From assembly GCA_023105745.1 (NCBI GenBank), contig JALGQZ010000011.1, positions 32,967,094 through 33,031,093 of the forward strand: a stretch of 64,000 nucleotides of DNA, in the 5' to 3' direction. Shown here in pieces: positions 11,871 through 26,612 of this stretch. The translations under genes were made by a program, and so were the position numbers. The notes under the pieces were generated by a model. The model was given only the letters and a program-made list of their open reading frames with translations, had not been told where the DNA came from and made no database searches. Within the stretch, counting starts at the first letter, position 1, and each line of letters opens with the position of its first letter. Origin of the DNA: Austropuccinia psidii. Taxonomy: Eukaryota; Basidiomycota; Pucciniomycetes; Pucciniales; Sphaerophragmiaceae.

Positions 11871-14399
11871 AATTAATGCTAAAATGCTTTAGAAATCATA
11901 ATATATTATAGCTTAATGAAGATTAACTTGAATTACCAACCTTCTTGGCGTGAATTAAATACTAATTCCTGTGAGGGAGTAGTATTTTCTCCACTCCTAG
12001 AATTCAAATTCTTGATTTATTGACATTGAAAGATACTGTTTGATGGTGCTGAAAGTCCTCCTTTTTAAGATAAAGCTTACATACCCTCTTCTATAGAAAT
12101 CTCTTCATTTGTATCCACTCCAATCATTGTATCAATATTTGCAGTAAGTCAAAGCTCATTTTTCTTCCCTTTATTCATCTGTTAAAATTGATTAGAATTT
12201 TAAAAAGATTTCTGAAAGAAATAAATCCTTAAATGATTAGAATCCAAGTCTTCTATTTCAAGAAATCATCACAAATTTCCCAAGATATATTATCTTAATA
12301 ATTACTTCTCTCTGTGATATGTTTATCACAGCATGATTTCTCAATTTCCTTCAGGTAGACCTTTGATCTTGAGCATAAATATAGTATTAAATAATAACCA
12401 CATGCCTCATTTTTAGAAAATATATATTTGGGTCAACCATTTCCCTTGTTTCCAATTCTGGAATTTTTCAGCTTTCCATTGGTGTGATATTTGCTTTATT
12501 TCCAAAGAGCTTATTCATCTGTGCATAACAGGGCCAAAACAATTCCATTTTTTGGATTTCCTTTTGGAAATATTCATTAGCAATACAAGCACCCATTCAT
12601 TGTTCATAAATCTCGGAAGCTTTGTATATTTTATAAGTCCTCTATCAGGCTTGCATATTTATGGGTTTCCGCTCCAATATTTTTCTGATATTTTGTTTAA
12701 GTTGTTTTCCATGAGTTGCATTACAACTTTCTTTGACAATGGGGGTTGTCCAACTGAAGTCTTTCCATAAGCGCCAAAACATGTTTCATTTTTTTGTTCA
12801 TTTGACCCAACTCATTAATTCTAGATAATTGGCTTTTGTAAGATTCCCTGAATTTTTTATATCAGAGCTAAATTCTTTACTTGATGAAGCTGACAATTTC
12901 CTAGGTGGAAATCTACCAATGTTAAAATGGAATAAGACAATGAGAATAACAATTAATCTGAATTTGTTGATGAGTGGGATTCCAACTTACAGTAGAAAGA
13001 CTAATTTTTATGTGAAAACACATAAAGAAATGTGGTTATTTTGGACAATACCAAAATTGGATTTTTTTAGAAAAATAGCATTTAAAGCTAAATCATATGT
13101 GTGAGTTTACTGCAAAAAATGGGGTATTTAAGATATTGATTTTAACCCAGAATACCCAAATAAATTATGTTGTTTTTTCAATTCTGAGTTAGTCTAATAA
13201 TATAATAATTATCAATTATTCTAATTATTTAATGAAATAAAGGTTTTGCATAATACTTAATAGTAATCATATTAGCTTGTGGCTATAATAATTAATTTCA
13301 TTATATTTCTACTGAGGACATTCTTACTAATCTTTATTAATATCAATATTGTCAAGTTTTCATATAAATACCTTCGATTTGGGTTCCTGGCCCTGAATTT
13401 AACCAAATCTGTAGACTGTGATCATACCATAAACCTTGTTTTACTGTCTTTTGACTTAATATTTCTATATTTATTAAAATCATTAGATTATTTCCTTTTT
13501 TTGATACTTATCCCCTTTCAATAACCATTATCTTTTTAAATCTATTTTTTTTCTTACTTAAATATATTTTCAAAACAATAAACCATTGAAATATTTGTAG
13601 AAATATTTTACAGTCCTACTAGTGGCCTTTCCAAATCAAAGACCTTAAAATTATTCCTTGAGTTATTCTAGTATAGAAGCAGATAATAATACACTTCTGT
13701 TAAAAAGAATTTCTTTCTAAATTAATTATTTCTTATATTTTATTTTTTCAAAAAAACATAGAATAAACATAATAAATTAAAAAAACTCATAAAAAATATA
13801 TTTCCCTAATATTTTTTAGAAAATTTTTTTTGATGCAATTTGCCATAAATCAAATTTTAACAAATTTATTTCATAGGCCAAGTTATTCAATCCTAATTAT
13901 CGTTTTAGAAAAAAATTATATAATGTACTTTGATCCTAGTTTAATCTGACATGGAAATTACTCCTGACTCTAGCAACTCTGAATGAAGTTTTGAAGTTCA
14001 AATAAGCCCAGGGCCAAGGTGTTTATTCACAAAAGAGCACTTTGAAGGACCCCGAAGCTAATTTCATCCATTTATTAGTCGCATTTGAGCTACATTGACA
14101 TGAAATTACTCCTAATAAAAGTGACAGAAACTACTCAATCCCGTTGAATTGATCTGGCCCAAAACATTCAAGTCATAAATCCAAAATACAGCAATTTCAG
14201 CCCTTAGGAGAGGAACAAGTTGAGTATTCCAGAACTTTAACCAGCTCCCAAACTTTAGCCAGAAACATCAATAATTTCATGGAGAGTCCAGAATTTGAAA
14301 TATTTCTATTTCTGTTGTAAGACCTGAGCAGCTTCCAAGAATCAGAAGTACAGATTTTTCAGTCTCATTAAAACAATTGGTTTATGGAGGGAAAGCAGA
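11871..14399. other. AT-rich spacer with no supported gene
   Basis: Short frames at 12552-12770, 12829-13104 and 13279-13524 show no family motif. The block 13940-14330 is less AT-rich and may be the decayed leader or LTR of element G, but I could not align it to the LTRs of A, B, F or H. Confidence 0.4.
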
Positions 14400-16080
14400 A
14401 GTAGTGGGAACTTCCCACATTGTGGATAGGGAATATTGATTCTTATCTTCATATGAAGAATCACTGGGGCCCAGAAAATACACAAGAGCTTCTGAAGTCA
14501 TTGAAGCCAATTTACTTCAAGAGACAAGGCCAAAAGAAGAAATCCTGGCTTAAAAACCAGACAATTTTGTCAGAGTATCAGAAAAAAGTAAACCCCCCGT
14601 AGAAGTTCCCCATGCCTCTCCAAGAAAAGAAACCTCCCCGAAAAGCCCCGAATACCAATCAAAAGGGCAAAGGACAGGCCAAAGGGAACAACCCCTAACC
14701 TCAGATTTACAGAAACACCAAAATTAAAAGAAAGCCATGGACAAATTCTTCAGTATGGCAAGAATCTTGATGGAGCTCAAAACCAAAATAGGAGGAAATG
14801 ATGAGTCAATATTTCTACAAGAGCTAAAGCTTTTAGAGCTTGTGATGACATGTTTTTGAGAAAATTTGATAATATTGAGCAAATAAAAGTCAAATGGTTT
14901 GAAGAAATCTAACAGTTAGGAGAAATACAAAAGACCATGATTGATCTAAAAAATATCAATAAATATAATATATTGTCTCTTACTAGGACCTGTGAGAGGA
15001 TATAATCCCAAGTCACAGCACTTCATTGACCAGATGAAAATTCAATTTATTTCGAAAGAATTAAGATTATAAACTCAAGTATTTAAGAAACCTTCTGGTT
15101 TTAATCCTGTACTATTTCAAGAAAAATTGTAGAAAAGTGACAAGGAGATCCTAGATTTCAAAGATATTCAATCCAGCATTTAAAATACCTCTTCAAAAAT
15201 GAAGATAAATTTCCAAAGAAATTTACCCCAATTCTCACCAGAAACTTGCTGAACATAAATTATGATTACTTTGATCATAATATCATTTCAAGGAACAATC
15301 AAGAAATCTAAAACATCTTAATCCTTAAATCTATTCCTAGACTAGAATAATGGCCTAGATTAATTGGTTAAGGTGAATAAAACCTCATGGAATTCATGAA
15401 GACCATTGATATTCTTATATTACATCTTAAAACACCAGAGAAATACATAAGTTTGAGAATTAAGTTTTTTCTTACCAAATCTGAAAAAAGGTTATTATTA
15501 CATGAGACAAGAACATTAAAAACATACTTGGTCTTTGTGGAAAGAAAAAATCATTTCCGAATCGGCTGATGATTCTTGGAGATTTAGAATGGAGAAATAT
15601 TTTTGAAGAGGCCATTTTTAATATTGAAAGGGACACATTTCTTAAACAGAAGGACTGATTAACTTCCCTTCATCCTTATATTTTAGACACAATGGTACAT
15701 AAAAAGATACTAATAAAATTTGGTGGTGATCTGGATAATTCTATAAGAAGCAGTTCTATTGAGCCTCTCTCTACAGAATATTATATCAATGCAATGGATG
15801 ACATCACTACAAGAACAAAAATTGGTAGAGATTGGTATAAAACCCAATGGACACTTATGCCAGTGGAAAGCCAATGGAAAAAGAAAGATCAATCAATCTA
15901 CAAGACAAAGCTACTTTTAAATGTCATAAATGTGGAAACAAATCTCATTTTTCTAATACTTTTCCTAATAAAAAAAGAATAAATGAGATAAAAACTGAGA
16001 ACACTCAAGATGTCAAAAGGAACACTGAGGATTCTGTACAAGAAGTTGATTCTGAACCTTCTGAAGAAGAGTTCACATAA
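14400..16080 (+). pseudogene. Element G: degenerate gag of a B/D-type Ty3/Gypsy element
   Basis: Scattered plus-strand frames align with element B gag in order. AMDKFFSMARILMEL near 14735 is the counterpart of B's alternative-frame AMENVFQMARTMMEL. Around 15692-15840 KILIKFGGDLDNSI and DDITTRTKIG match B's KILRQCGGDLEHAI and EEVTTRTKIG. A zinc knuckle CHKCGNKSHFSNT near 15920 has lost its last cysteine, and an acidic tail follows as in B. Many stops and shifts separate the pieces, so no Gag can be made. Confidence 0.75.
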
Positions 16081-19000
16081 GACCTTAGTATATAGGATAT
16101 AAATGTTGCCTTTTAAATTAAAGGGGTACATAATCACCTAAAAAAATAGCTTTGAATTTATGTATCTCATACATGTGCAAAATACAATAATGCAGAAAAA
16201 CAAACCTGCTAGAGGTAAATATTATACCTCTGGAGAATCTTTTATTACCAATATTTTAAGAAATGAAAAGTAAGCCAATATAAATCTTTAATCTGGTTCA
16301 TTTCTCACTTGTTTTGGAGGAAGGTAACTTGAAAAAATTTATGAAAATTGAGAGGAGGAAATAATTCTAGTTCAAGGTATAAAATTCATTAGTGCTAGTT
16401 GAGTTATGCCATCTTTGGGTATTTTTGAGGCAGAAAGAATATTCCCTCATACTGCAGGAAGTATTATAAACAAAGTAGAATCTGTTTCTATGAACAATTG
16501 TACCTCCCAGAATTTCATACTTGGGAATTATTATCTCAATATATATTTTCTTTATATCAATAATCATAAATACATACATTTTAGTATCCGATGAAATTGG
16601 AGACAAAAATTTTCTCTTCATGTAGAAAAGGAGAAATAAATGTCATTAAGAAAGTCAGAAGTATTAATAAGGGAGTATTTTTTTACAATTGGTTTATTTA
16701 TGCACAAATAAATCCGGAATTTACATTAGAAATGAAGGAAGAAGTCATTGAAAATTTATTTCCATGTAAAGAATCCCCTTCTTCTGACAATAAACCACTA
16801 GGTTAAATAATAAACCATTAAGTGTAGATTATAAAAAATGTGGCAAGGCCCTATCCTTCACTATTAGGAAGATAAGATTAGCCAGCTAGCCCTAGAGCTA
16901 GAGAAGCATTGGAAACGCATATCAATCAGCTGATGAAACTGGGAATTTTTGTGAAAGCTGGACACAATGAGGAAGTAGGCGTTACAGCCACTGTAAGAAT
17001 TACTTTAAATAATGAAAATGAAAGTTTTCTGTGATCTTAGAGGATTTAATTTCTATATTTACCCAGATAGGTATTTAATTCCTAGATTTAATGACACCTT
17101 GAATCAATTATCCAAAGCAAAATTCATTACTTCTATGGATTCACTTGAAGGTTTCCATAATACTTTTTGACTCCTCATTCTAGGAAGTCATTGATCATCA
17201 CTTTTTGTTTCAATATTTATAAATGCTTTGAAATGAAATTAAAAATAAAAAATGAACCCTTTCATTATAAAAGAATGATGAATATCATTTTCCCCCATGA
17301 ATTATCAGAGGAATGGTTAATAAATTATATTTATTACAGTACCATTTGTTTAATAACATATAAATTTTAGTTTTAGAGAATTTCATCATTTTTGAAGAAA
17401 ATTCTTCAATTAAACATGAAAATATTTCTTAAAAAGCATAATTTTTGGTTTCAGGAGCTAAAAGCTCTGGGAAATTTATCTTCAGTACTGAGACTTGGTT
17501 TTTAAAAACACAAAGTGGCTGCAATCTTACTTGAAAAAATTTCCCAGAACAAAAAAATCAATTATGTCATTATTTGTTTTTGCTGGTTATTGAGGGAAAC
17601 ATCTTAAATATGTTTCCCTCAATTACAAATCATTGTACATAATCTTTGATAAACAAACATTCTTTGAGATGAAACAGGAAGTGCTTTAGTAATATTATAA
17701 TATCAATCCTTCCTTAACCAATGAACCATTGTTATCAATTCCAGACTGGAGCTTTCCTTTCAAGATATATATTGGTTAATGTGGGGAGGGTTTAGGAGCA
17801 GATCTTTTTCAAACTCAAATTCTAAACTAAAAGCCTTATTAAGGTACAATTTGATTCCTTCTGAGACAAATAAAGCCTACCAAGGCTATATTTGACTCCA
17901 TCTAAATGCAGTTCCTTTAACCTTTATGGGATTTGGAAAAGCTTCATCATTAGCTTTGTTCTAGTTTTTTTGAGTTAATTACTGATTTTAATGAAGTTAA
18001 ATAGCTTCTTAACATGAAAACTCCTAATAAGTGAATTTCAAGATGGAATACTTATTTAAATCAGTAAAGAGGCAATATTAAAGTAGTAAATAAATCTGGA
18101 AATATTCACAAGGATGCCGATGGCTTAATTACATTTTCATAGCCCAATACAAATGAGAACTCTTCCCATTATCCTGAAATTGCAGAACCCAATATTCCAA
18201 TTGGGTGATATAACATCACAGATGTAGGAGCAGAGCTATTTGATGAAGTTAGAGAAAGCTAAAATCAAGATACTAATTTTCATATTCTCACTTTTCTACT
18301 TGAAAAAGATCGAAAAGATAAAGCTTTAGCTAGTTCTTTGTATTATTTATGGAAAAAGCTGTATTATAATGGAAGGTTCAATTTATTTGATGGTATTTTA
18401 TATCCTAGCTCTAAAAGCACATTTGTAATGTTCTTGTGTAGTATGATATTAATTAACATCATATTACTAGAGTTCAATGGCATAATTTCTACTGGACAGC
18501 TTTCTGAAGACAGAATCATTGAGAAAATTAAAACATGCTCTTGGTGGCCATCTTGGAAAAAAATATTTCATTCAGTACTATCACAGCTATTACAGTTGTA
18601 ACAAGGCCAGTAAGTCTACTGGTGAAAGATTTGTTTTGATAATTCATATCCAGGAGCAAAGTACCCCATTTGAGGTGGTGCACATTGATGGGGTAACTGT
18701 TTTACCACTTGGTGGTGAGGAATGTTCAAGTGCATTTTCTTTAATTGTAAAAAGTTATAGAAAAGCTACAATCTTTTCACCTTGTCATGAAGATGACAGA
18801 GCTATGAATACAGCTCTGATAATTTGTAAAAGGGTCCTATCTAATACTTGTCTCTTTAAAAGAATAATTAGTGATATAAACCTGAAATTTCCTTCAGCCT
18901 TGTTGACAAAGCCTCCTAAGTGTGTGAGCACTCAAATATCATTCTCAACAGCTTATCATTATAAAAGTGATGTATTAACCAAAAGAATGATTCAGACCCT

Positions 19001-19776
19001 TGGAGATATGATCAGAAGATTTTGTGCTTTTGTCGTAGATTTTGAGGATTCAGATTTCTTTACCAACTATTGGTGTATACCTATACCATCATTGTATTTA
19101 TCTTAGAAGACCTCTATCCATGCCTCAACAGGAACACTCCAGCAATGTTGGAAAAATGATGGATCCCCAAAACCTCCAGTTGATACTTTGAAGAAAGATT
19201 TCTTATATATTCCTTAAAGCTCTTTAACAAGGGACTTACTGCTTGATAAAAGAAGGATGATAAAAAACAAAGAATCACTGATTCCTTTGAATATACCAAA
19301 AAATGGGAAAAATTCATAAGACCCCATAATTTCATTTAGGTTACTTAATACTAATTTCAACCCTGAGCTTTAATAATATTAAAGATACAAACAAACTGAA
19401 ATATTTCTTTTCAGTAACATTCATTATTAAAGCCATTAATGTAGAAAATGAAGTCCAAGTAGTACTGGGGAGAATCAGAAAAAAACATTCAGCATTTGGT
19501 GTAAGCTTAGTAAAGAATTAAGCTTCAAATTACAATTAATTATTTACCTTCCAAAAGGAAACACCCTTAGAAGTGCCACCAACTGATCAAATTGAAGAGA
19601 AAAAGGTGTTCAAATGGTGGAAAAGAGAATAATGAATACCTTATTACCAAATCTTTCTCAAAAGATTGACTCATGTGAGGAGAGAGGTAGGAAGGTGAAT
19701 TATACCTCTTCCAATGCAATTTGGGCTATACTATGTACTAAAAAATGTAGTAAAATTCTTTTTTGGTGGTAGGGAA
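16081..19776 (+). pseudogene. Element G: degenerate pol (PR, RT, RNase H, integrase)
   Basis: The order of remnants is protease end (FILGNYYLNIYFLYINNHKY near 16530), RT, then integrase. RT pieces are GIFVKAGHNEEV near 16945, ITSMDSLEGFHN near 17130 and [16 protein letters not shown] near 17300, where the catalytic YIDD has become YIYY. Integrase lies at 18519-19106, with FEVVHIDGV, ISDINLKFPSALL and MIQTLGDMIRRFC. The second catalytic Asp context is kept, but the PQTDG motif is altered. The end near 19620-19700 corresponds to the chromodomain region of B. A TTTTTTGGTGGTAGGGAA tract at about 19760-19776 resembles a polypurine tract, followed by TGCAAGCCTGTGA, a possible 3' LTR start. The element is dead. 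Confidence 0.78.
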
Positions 19777-22700
19777 TGCAAGCCTGTGAGGTATGTATGA
19801 CATTCCCATAAGGCAAAAATAATTTTTGAAAAATTAATTGAATAATCAAATAGAGTTTCAATTGGCTTTGAGACAAGAAATAATTATATTTTATTATAGA
19901 TTTTTTTGATAAACAAAGCTAAGAATAGTATTTCATATTTCTATTTTACCCCAAAAATTACCTAGGGTAACTTCATAGGTCAAAATACCCTGAAACACTC
20001 TGTTTAAGAGCTATAGAAAAGTTAAGAATCCTTAATAAAGCTTGAAAAAATTGAACAAAATTGTTTTGATTTTTCAATTTTTCAATTTCAGAATATCTTG
20101 AAGCTACACAATTCATGGGTTAACGTATGGAGCAAGCTGTAAGCTTGGAGTGTGGCTTTTAGTTACTTAATTGTCTAAATATCTGCCATAAAAGTGGTAA
20201 ATCAGGCGGAATCTCAATCAAAAAACGTTTAAATACATTATTATTGCCTTAAATAAATAACAAAGCGAAAAATCTAATGATAAGTGGGGGGGAAAAGGAA
20301 AAAGTCAAAAGGGTCCAGGGTACTCAAGCTTCTGGATATGCAATTATTTAATTAAGGTTTTCCTCTGAATGGGACTATTTTAAACCTTAAATACACTTTA
20401 ATATTAGGCTTTTATGAAACAATTCAAGTCTGATCTGGTTGATCCCCAATTAGGCAGGAATTTCCTATTTCCAGGAGGGTAAATTCCTGTTGAATGACTT
20501 GTAGCCAAATTTTTGAAAACTTTAAGCATTAAGATAAGCATGAACAAGTTTCGTAATTAAGCTTAAACCTCATTGAAACCTTAGCAAATGTTAGGATTCA
20601 ATGTACACTGCAGAATTTTGTGTAAAAAATCAATATATTCAAAAATTCATGGAAAATCCAAAGCTCAATGGATTTTTCTGAAATTCTCACACACATTATA
20701 AAGTATTCCTATCTGTGTATACTTTAAAATCAAGCCAATTTTACAAATGAAATTCCCTTGCAATTACTCCTGTTGTTACCCTCTTTTACTCTTCTTGAAA
20801 ATTTAGAGGGAAATTTTAGAAAGTTTATTGAAAATCCAAATCCTAGGATTTTTTCTTGAAAATTTATTTTTAAATAATTTAAATAAAAATATCAAATGAA
20901 TCTATAGAATTGTAAATATTAAGGCTGCTTAGAAATGAGAATATATATGGTAACTTTACTATAAAATTGAGAGTGTGTGGCCTCAAGTTAGAAGATTTTT
21001 TTTAAGTGTGTTTTTATTTTTGATTTTAAAAGACCCTCTCTATATATTTTTGGTAATTAGAGCTACTTTCGAAGGCAGAGAGAAATTCTTTAATTTATGT
21101 TTTTGTCCATAATAATAAATCAATTCATCAGAATTTTTAAGTCAATAATACTTTTTTTCAATAGAAAATTCTATAATATTCAAAAACAAACTCTTAATTA
21201 TTTTACTTCTTGTAAATCTTGAATGGAAAATAAAAATGTTAGAACTCATATGATATTTTTTCATCAGAAGTGATTCATTTTATTATATAAAACTTTTGTA
21301 TTAACATTTTTCTAAAAGTTCTTATATAATATTTTATCATAAAATGATTTTTTTATCCTTTGAAATAGTTATTTCTGGGCCTTTTCTCAAACTATGAGAA
21401 TTAATTAATACTATGGGGTTTTTTATTGTCTTATTTCATCAAATAAATCTTATAAGTAAGTTCCCTATCAATTTCTCAATTTTTTATCTTCAAATTGGTT
21501 TTTTCTACAGAATTTCTCTATCACACTCATTTTCCACACAGTGTGTGTGATAAACCCTTTCATAAGTAATCTTTATGTTATTCATAAATGAGTTAAAATC
21601 ATATCTTCACACATGGAATTGTCTCATTGAGAGCTATTATATTTTTTATTATTGGAGCTTTCAGTGACTATAATGATAATAGAATACTTATTTTTTCATT
21701 TTTTGAAACCCATTTTATTTGAGTTTAATTAATATTCCTGCTGGAGAAAAATGATATACTCTCACTTTGATATGAGTTTTCTATAGATAGTAGCTCCTGT
21801 GGCGATTTGAATGGGAATACAGTAATCTAAATATAGTATTGAGGTCTTAAATAAAAATCTTTGTGATGCTTTTATTGCTAAAAATCAAATATCTCTATCA
21901 TTTTGAGAAAAATACTTTCATTTATTATGCTATATGTCTCATTAGAATTATTTAGATATTCTTATAGCATTGTACCTTAAATTGGCATATGATACAATAC
22001 TCAATAGTGCTTGTAAGTAAATATCAAATTAATTTTGCTAACCTCTCACCACATTAGAAATATTAGACATTATTTCATTTCTCAGAGCTCAATTTAAATG
22101 GAAAGGAAAGAATATTCACCTTTCTTATATCTTTAAAAATTCATATTTATGCCTTATAAATTTTTAGAACTGATTATATAATCTTAGTATCTCTTTTAAA
22201 TAATTGAATGATAATTCCGCATCTCAAAAAAAGGCTTTGTGCTTTCCAGCCATGCTGTGACACCTTACCTTTTCCCCCCTTTATCCTGAATTATAAAAGA
22301 TTTTTTCAGTGAAAGCTCCATTTCATTCTATATAGTTAATTTAAACAAATTCTCAACATTTCTTTAGCTATGAGATTATTCCTAGTCTTTATTTATCTTT
22401 ATATTTCTGAAACCTTCTTTATATTATTACCTGAAAGAATAAGCCATTAACTCCATAGAGAATTTTCAAAATCTTTTGAAATAGAAATTATAATAATAGT
22501 AAGATTCTTTGAAGCTCTTTATTAGGTTTTCAAAGTAGAAAAATTGTATTCCAGATGAAATATTCATATTTATATTATTGGATAATCAATGTAATATCAT
22601 CAAATTTTTAGAGTTGAAAGTTCAATTTTCAAATTATACAGTCGCTGTTTTCATTTGATTAATACTGAAAAACATTTTCTAATAGAAACAGAAAAATGAC

Positions 22701-25700
22701 TTAATTTCTTTCTTTATAAGAGCTCTTCATTTGAGTTTGCGTCTGGAATTTCACTCTTGAATTATGAACCCAAACTCTAAATATCAAATTGCTAAAAAAA
22801 ACTCCACAATGTCTCATGATAATTTGAAATTATAAAATAGAATATCTCTCAAATTGAAAAAAAAAACTTTTTTCGTAAAAATACTTGTAATTTATCACCA
22901 TCCAGATAACTCCTAAATTGTTAATAAGGTAAATATGTATCTATTAAGATCATTTCAGAATTTTTGAATGTTTTTCAAATTTAGTTATCATTTAAATTAG
23001 TAAATCTTTAATTCTGGTTAATTTAGGAGGTAACCAGCCATTAGCAGAAGAAGATGAATAGTATAAAGAAATCAAAAACAGCTAGGTTATATCACTAAAC
23101 CATGAACCCCAATAATTACTGAAGTATATTTCATACGTGTTTCTGGACTTTTCTGCCACTGTTTTTATACAAAATTGTTTTTATGGGTTTCTGAAGCAGG
23201 CAGAAAATTTCTGTGGCCACTTTCTTTCAAATAAAGAATATTCTCTTTCTCAATGACCTCCTTGAACCACCTATCCCTTGATGCTTCTTCAATTTTGAAT
23301 TTTATTCTACTATCTGGGTCCATGCTTCATGGCTTCAATTAAAAAGTTTAAAAATCAAAAGGAAACTCATGCTCAACGTTCAATCACCTAGAAATTAAAC
23401 TTGGCTCTGCATTTCTTTTTTTGGGGTTCTCATAAACCTTAAGAAAAAAGTTCAGGAAAACTCAAACATAAAACTTGATATTGAGTGCTCAATTCTGAAA
23501 AAGAAATATATTTTATTCGGAAAAAATCTGTTTTTGAAACAACTTTAGTTGATTTGAGTCTACAATAGCTCATATACACAAATTCATTTAGGAATTTTGG
23601 TATGTTGGGGGTATTTACTGATTAAGGCATGCAAATCTTTAGTGAGAAAAAGGAATAGAGATTACTTTGAGTATCAAAAAATAATTATTATTCAACATAG
23701 TAATCAGATATCATTGATATCAAACAAAATCTAAATAATTTAACAAACTTATGGACAAAAGGAAAGTGAGATTGCTGTCGATTGGGTGAAAAATTGAAAC
23801 CTTTAGGGGTTGACGTTTTCAAAAAACAGAGAAATTTCAGGAATGAAATTTTGTCATTTTTTATTTTTGAAGGTCCCATTTTTCAATAATGGAATGCTTT
23901 TTTACCTATTGAAAAGCCTCCTTATATTATATTATCAATTTTGAAACACTAGTAATGGAATCGACAGTGAAATAAGATAAATCAATCTTTCTTCAAAATC
24001 AGTTTCTGTTATTTCGTATCAAAAGCTATCTCAATTATTAAAGGTATTGTATATACTCTGAGAATATTATGTTCCTCACCATAGTACTGGGGATCTTTTC
24101 TCAAATTATGAAAGGTCTAAATCTCTTCATATTCATATTTTCTATAACTACAAAGTGTTAAGTAACCAGAACTACTGGGGAGTGAAACTTGAATTTTCAA
24201 TCCTTAAAAATCTAAAATAATTATAAAAATATATTAATCCATCCATTAAGCAACTCAATAGGCTTTCTATTGTTCATAAACTAAAGAAAAATTGATTTCC
24301 ATGAATAGTGGCACCTTTAATGTGGCTTGAATACTCTTCAAAAATTCTTTAGAGATAAACTAGCAGCCATCTGTATTGAAGCTATTGATTTATTATTCCT
24401 AAATTTAGTTGTCTTTTTTATCTACAACATAAAAAAAAAATCTTCTTTCACTGGGGAATGAAGAAAATTAAGTTGCAAACTCCAGTAAATCCATTATTCA
24501 TCCAAAAATAGGAGCACTCAGGAAGCATTTTGAATCTTGATTAGGCGTCTGATTCTATTTATTATATACTGTTACATCTTTTCATTCTGTATTATTCAGT
24601 TTATGAAAACATAAGCCCCAAGGTTCAAAACGTGGCTTATTATTAATATAGATTATCTTGTATGAATGTGTATCATGATATCCTGTCTTGGTATTAGTTC
24701 TTAATTCTGAATCACATTGTGAACCGATATATTAAAGTTGAATTTTAATGAATTTCATATATATGACTACAACAGAATGAAATCTATGCACATTTTTTTC
24801 CAAGGGATAGATTAAATTGATTTTTGTTTTGCTGAAGTAAATTATATTTGCAATAAAATATAATTTTCTGAATCATTTGTTGGAACCTTGGGTCCCATGT
24901 AGTTTTAATATCAAGATGAAATAGGTTGAGCTCAAAATTATTGGAAACCAACACCATTTCGTGAAATTTGATGAAATCCTGATTTGCCTGAAATAAAACG
25001 AAATTTTCCCCCAGGTTAGAAAAAATCTGAATATCCTAATATTATCATATTAGGTTTTATTTCAAATCTGAGGAAGTTATGTGAAAATAATTTTAGAAAT
25101 CCGGTTTTTGGAAAAACCTTTTTCTTATCCCATGTTGTGGAGGCTCCAAACCTAAGCCTTTATCATCCCCATATATGTTTATTTTCTGTGTCAAGTGTTC
25201 ATCCAGCTTTCCCTGAAGAATAGAGTTCCTTCACGAGGTTCAAAAAAGCCTTCTAAAATCAGCCAACCTTTTATTAAATCAACAAAAACCAGATAATTGA
25301 TGGACCCTGTGGCTCATGTAACCGCAATTCACCATGCATGGTAAGCAATATATGTTCAAAAAACTATCTAAAACAGCTCTTGATGAAAACTTAATCTCAG
25401 ATAATCCTTACCCAATATATCAAAGAACAGAAAACAGTGTGATATTTTACAAAGGAAGGTATAAAATTGATAACTTTTCGATTTCTCAATATAACTCCTT
25501 TCTTTTTGCATATATAGCTTCCATATAAATATATAATCTATTTCAGGAGTTCACTTAGTAAATTACCTCTATGACTATATTTCAAAGGTAAATTAAGTGT
25601 CAATCATGGAATATGAAAACCTTTATAACAATATAAGCAGGTTCAGGCATATAGGATTGATAGAAACTACATAGGCTCAACTGAGAATATTATCTTTCAG

Positions 25701-26612
25701 TATGACTCAAATATATCCATTAGTAATATTTTTGATATTAAGAATCCCAAAGAAATTGTATAAATGTCTTCAATATGAAAGCTTAATTGAAATTTCTGAC
25801 CATACAAGGGAAATAAAAAATAATTTTACAAATACTTTTTATTTAATCAAAAAAGTTAATATTAAAGAATTCAAAACTACTATCAGCTTTCAATCATTTC
25901 TATTTGGTTTAAAAATGGTAATTTATGGTAAAAATAAGTTTATATAGCTTCCTTTGTCAAATCCTGAAATATTATCCATACAATTCAGAAAGGTGGTATT
26001 TTAACATGATATTACTTCATAGATCTGGTAAGAAATTAGTTGAATTATTTTCAAATTTTAATTCAATTAATAATGTTTCCTTCAGGATATCTTCCCTAGA
26101 GCCAGTATCTTGTCAAAATTATCATCAGATTGAAAGAGATAAAGAAGAATCTTGTCATCCTTTGGGATGAAAATTCATATCCAAAGAAATTCTTGGGATA
26201 TAATTAACTCTATAAGACTCAATTAATATTAGGTTATTACTCAAACCAATTTATATATATTAGTTACTACTATAATTTTAAATATAAAATCTATGAAAAT
26301 TGATGATATTTTACTATAATATCTTAATCAAATAATAATACCTCTAAGATAAAAAGATAAAAATTACCAAAAAAAGTTCACTTTATTTGATACCCTTAGC
26401 TCTACAAGATAGGGAGTTCAATGTAAACAGTTATATACAGATGGAAAACTTGAATATATGTAAATTTCATGAAATATCCCCAACAGTTATATATGCTGAC
26501 ATAGATGATTATATGCACTTTATACTATTTTCAATGTAAAAACTGTTTTCTTGATGATATCTGTTTTGGCTTCAACTATTTAACCTCCATTCTTTGTGTT
26601 ATTTTATCAATA
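19777..26612. other. Long AT-rich region, largely unassigned
   Basis: It may begin with the decayed 3' LTR of element G (TGCAAGCCTGTGA resembles the F LTR start TGTCAGCCTGTGA), but the far end was not found. No gene is supported in nearly 7 kb. A TGTTGGAACC motif at 24878, in a stretch to about 25300 that is less AT-rich than its flanks, resembles a Copia-type LTR start. Frames at 25334-25528, 25702-25947 and 25925-26170 follow it but carry no motif I recognise. A small hairpin (TATCACAC...GTGTGATA) lies at about 21519-21552. Confidence 0.4.

Noticed and set aside
12420..12830. Minus-strand frames near 12.5-12.8 kb with coiled-coil-like, charged sequence
   Set aside because: They vaguely recall the coiled-coil part of basidiomycete KDZ transposons, but frames are broken and no catalytic motif is present; too weak to call.
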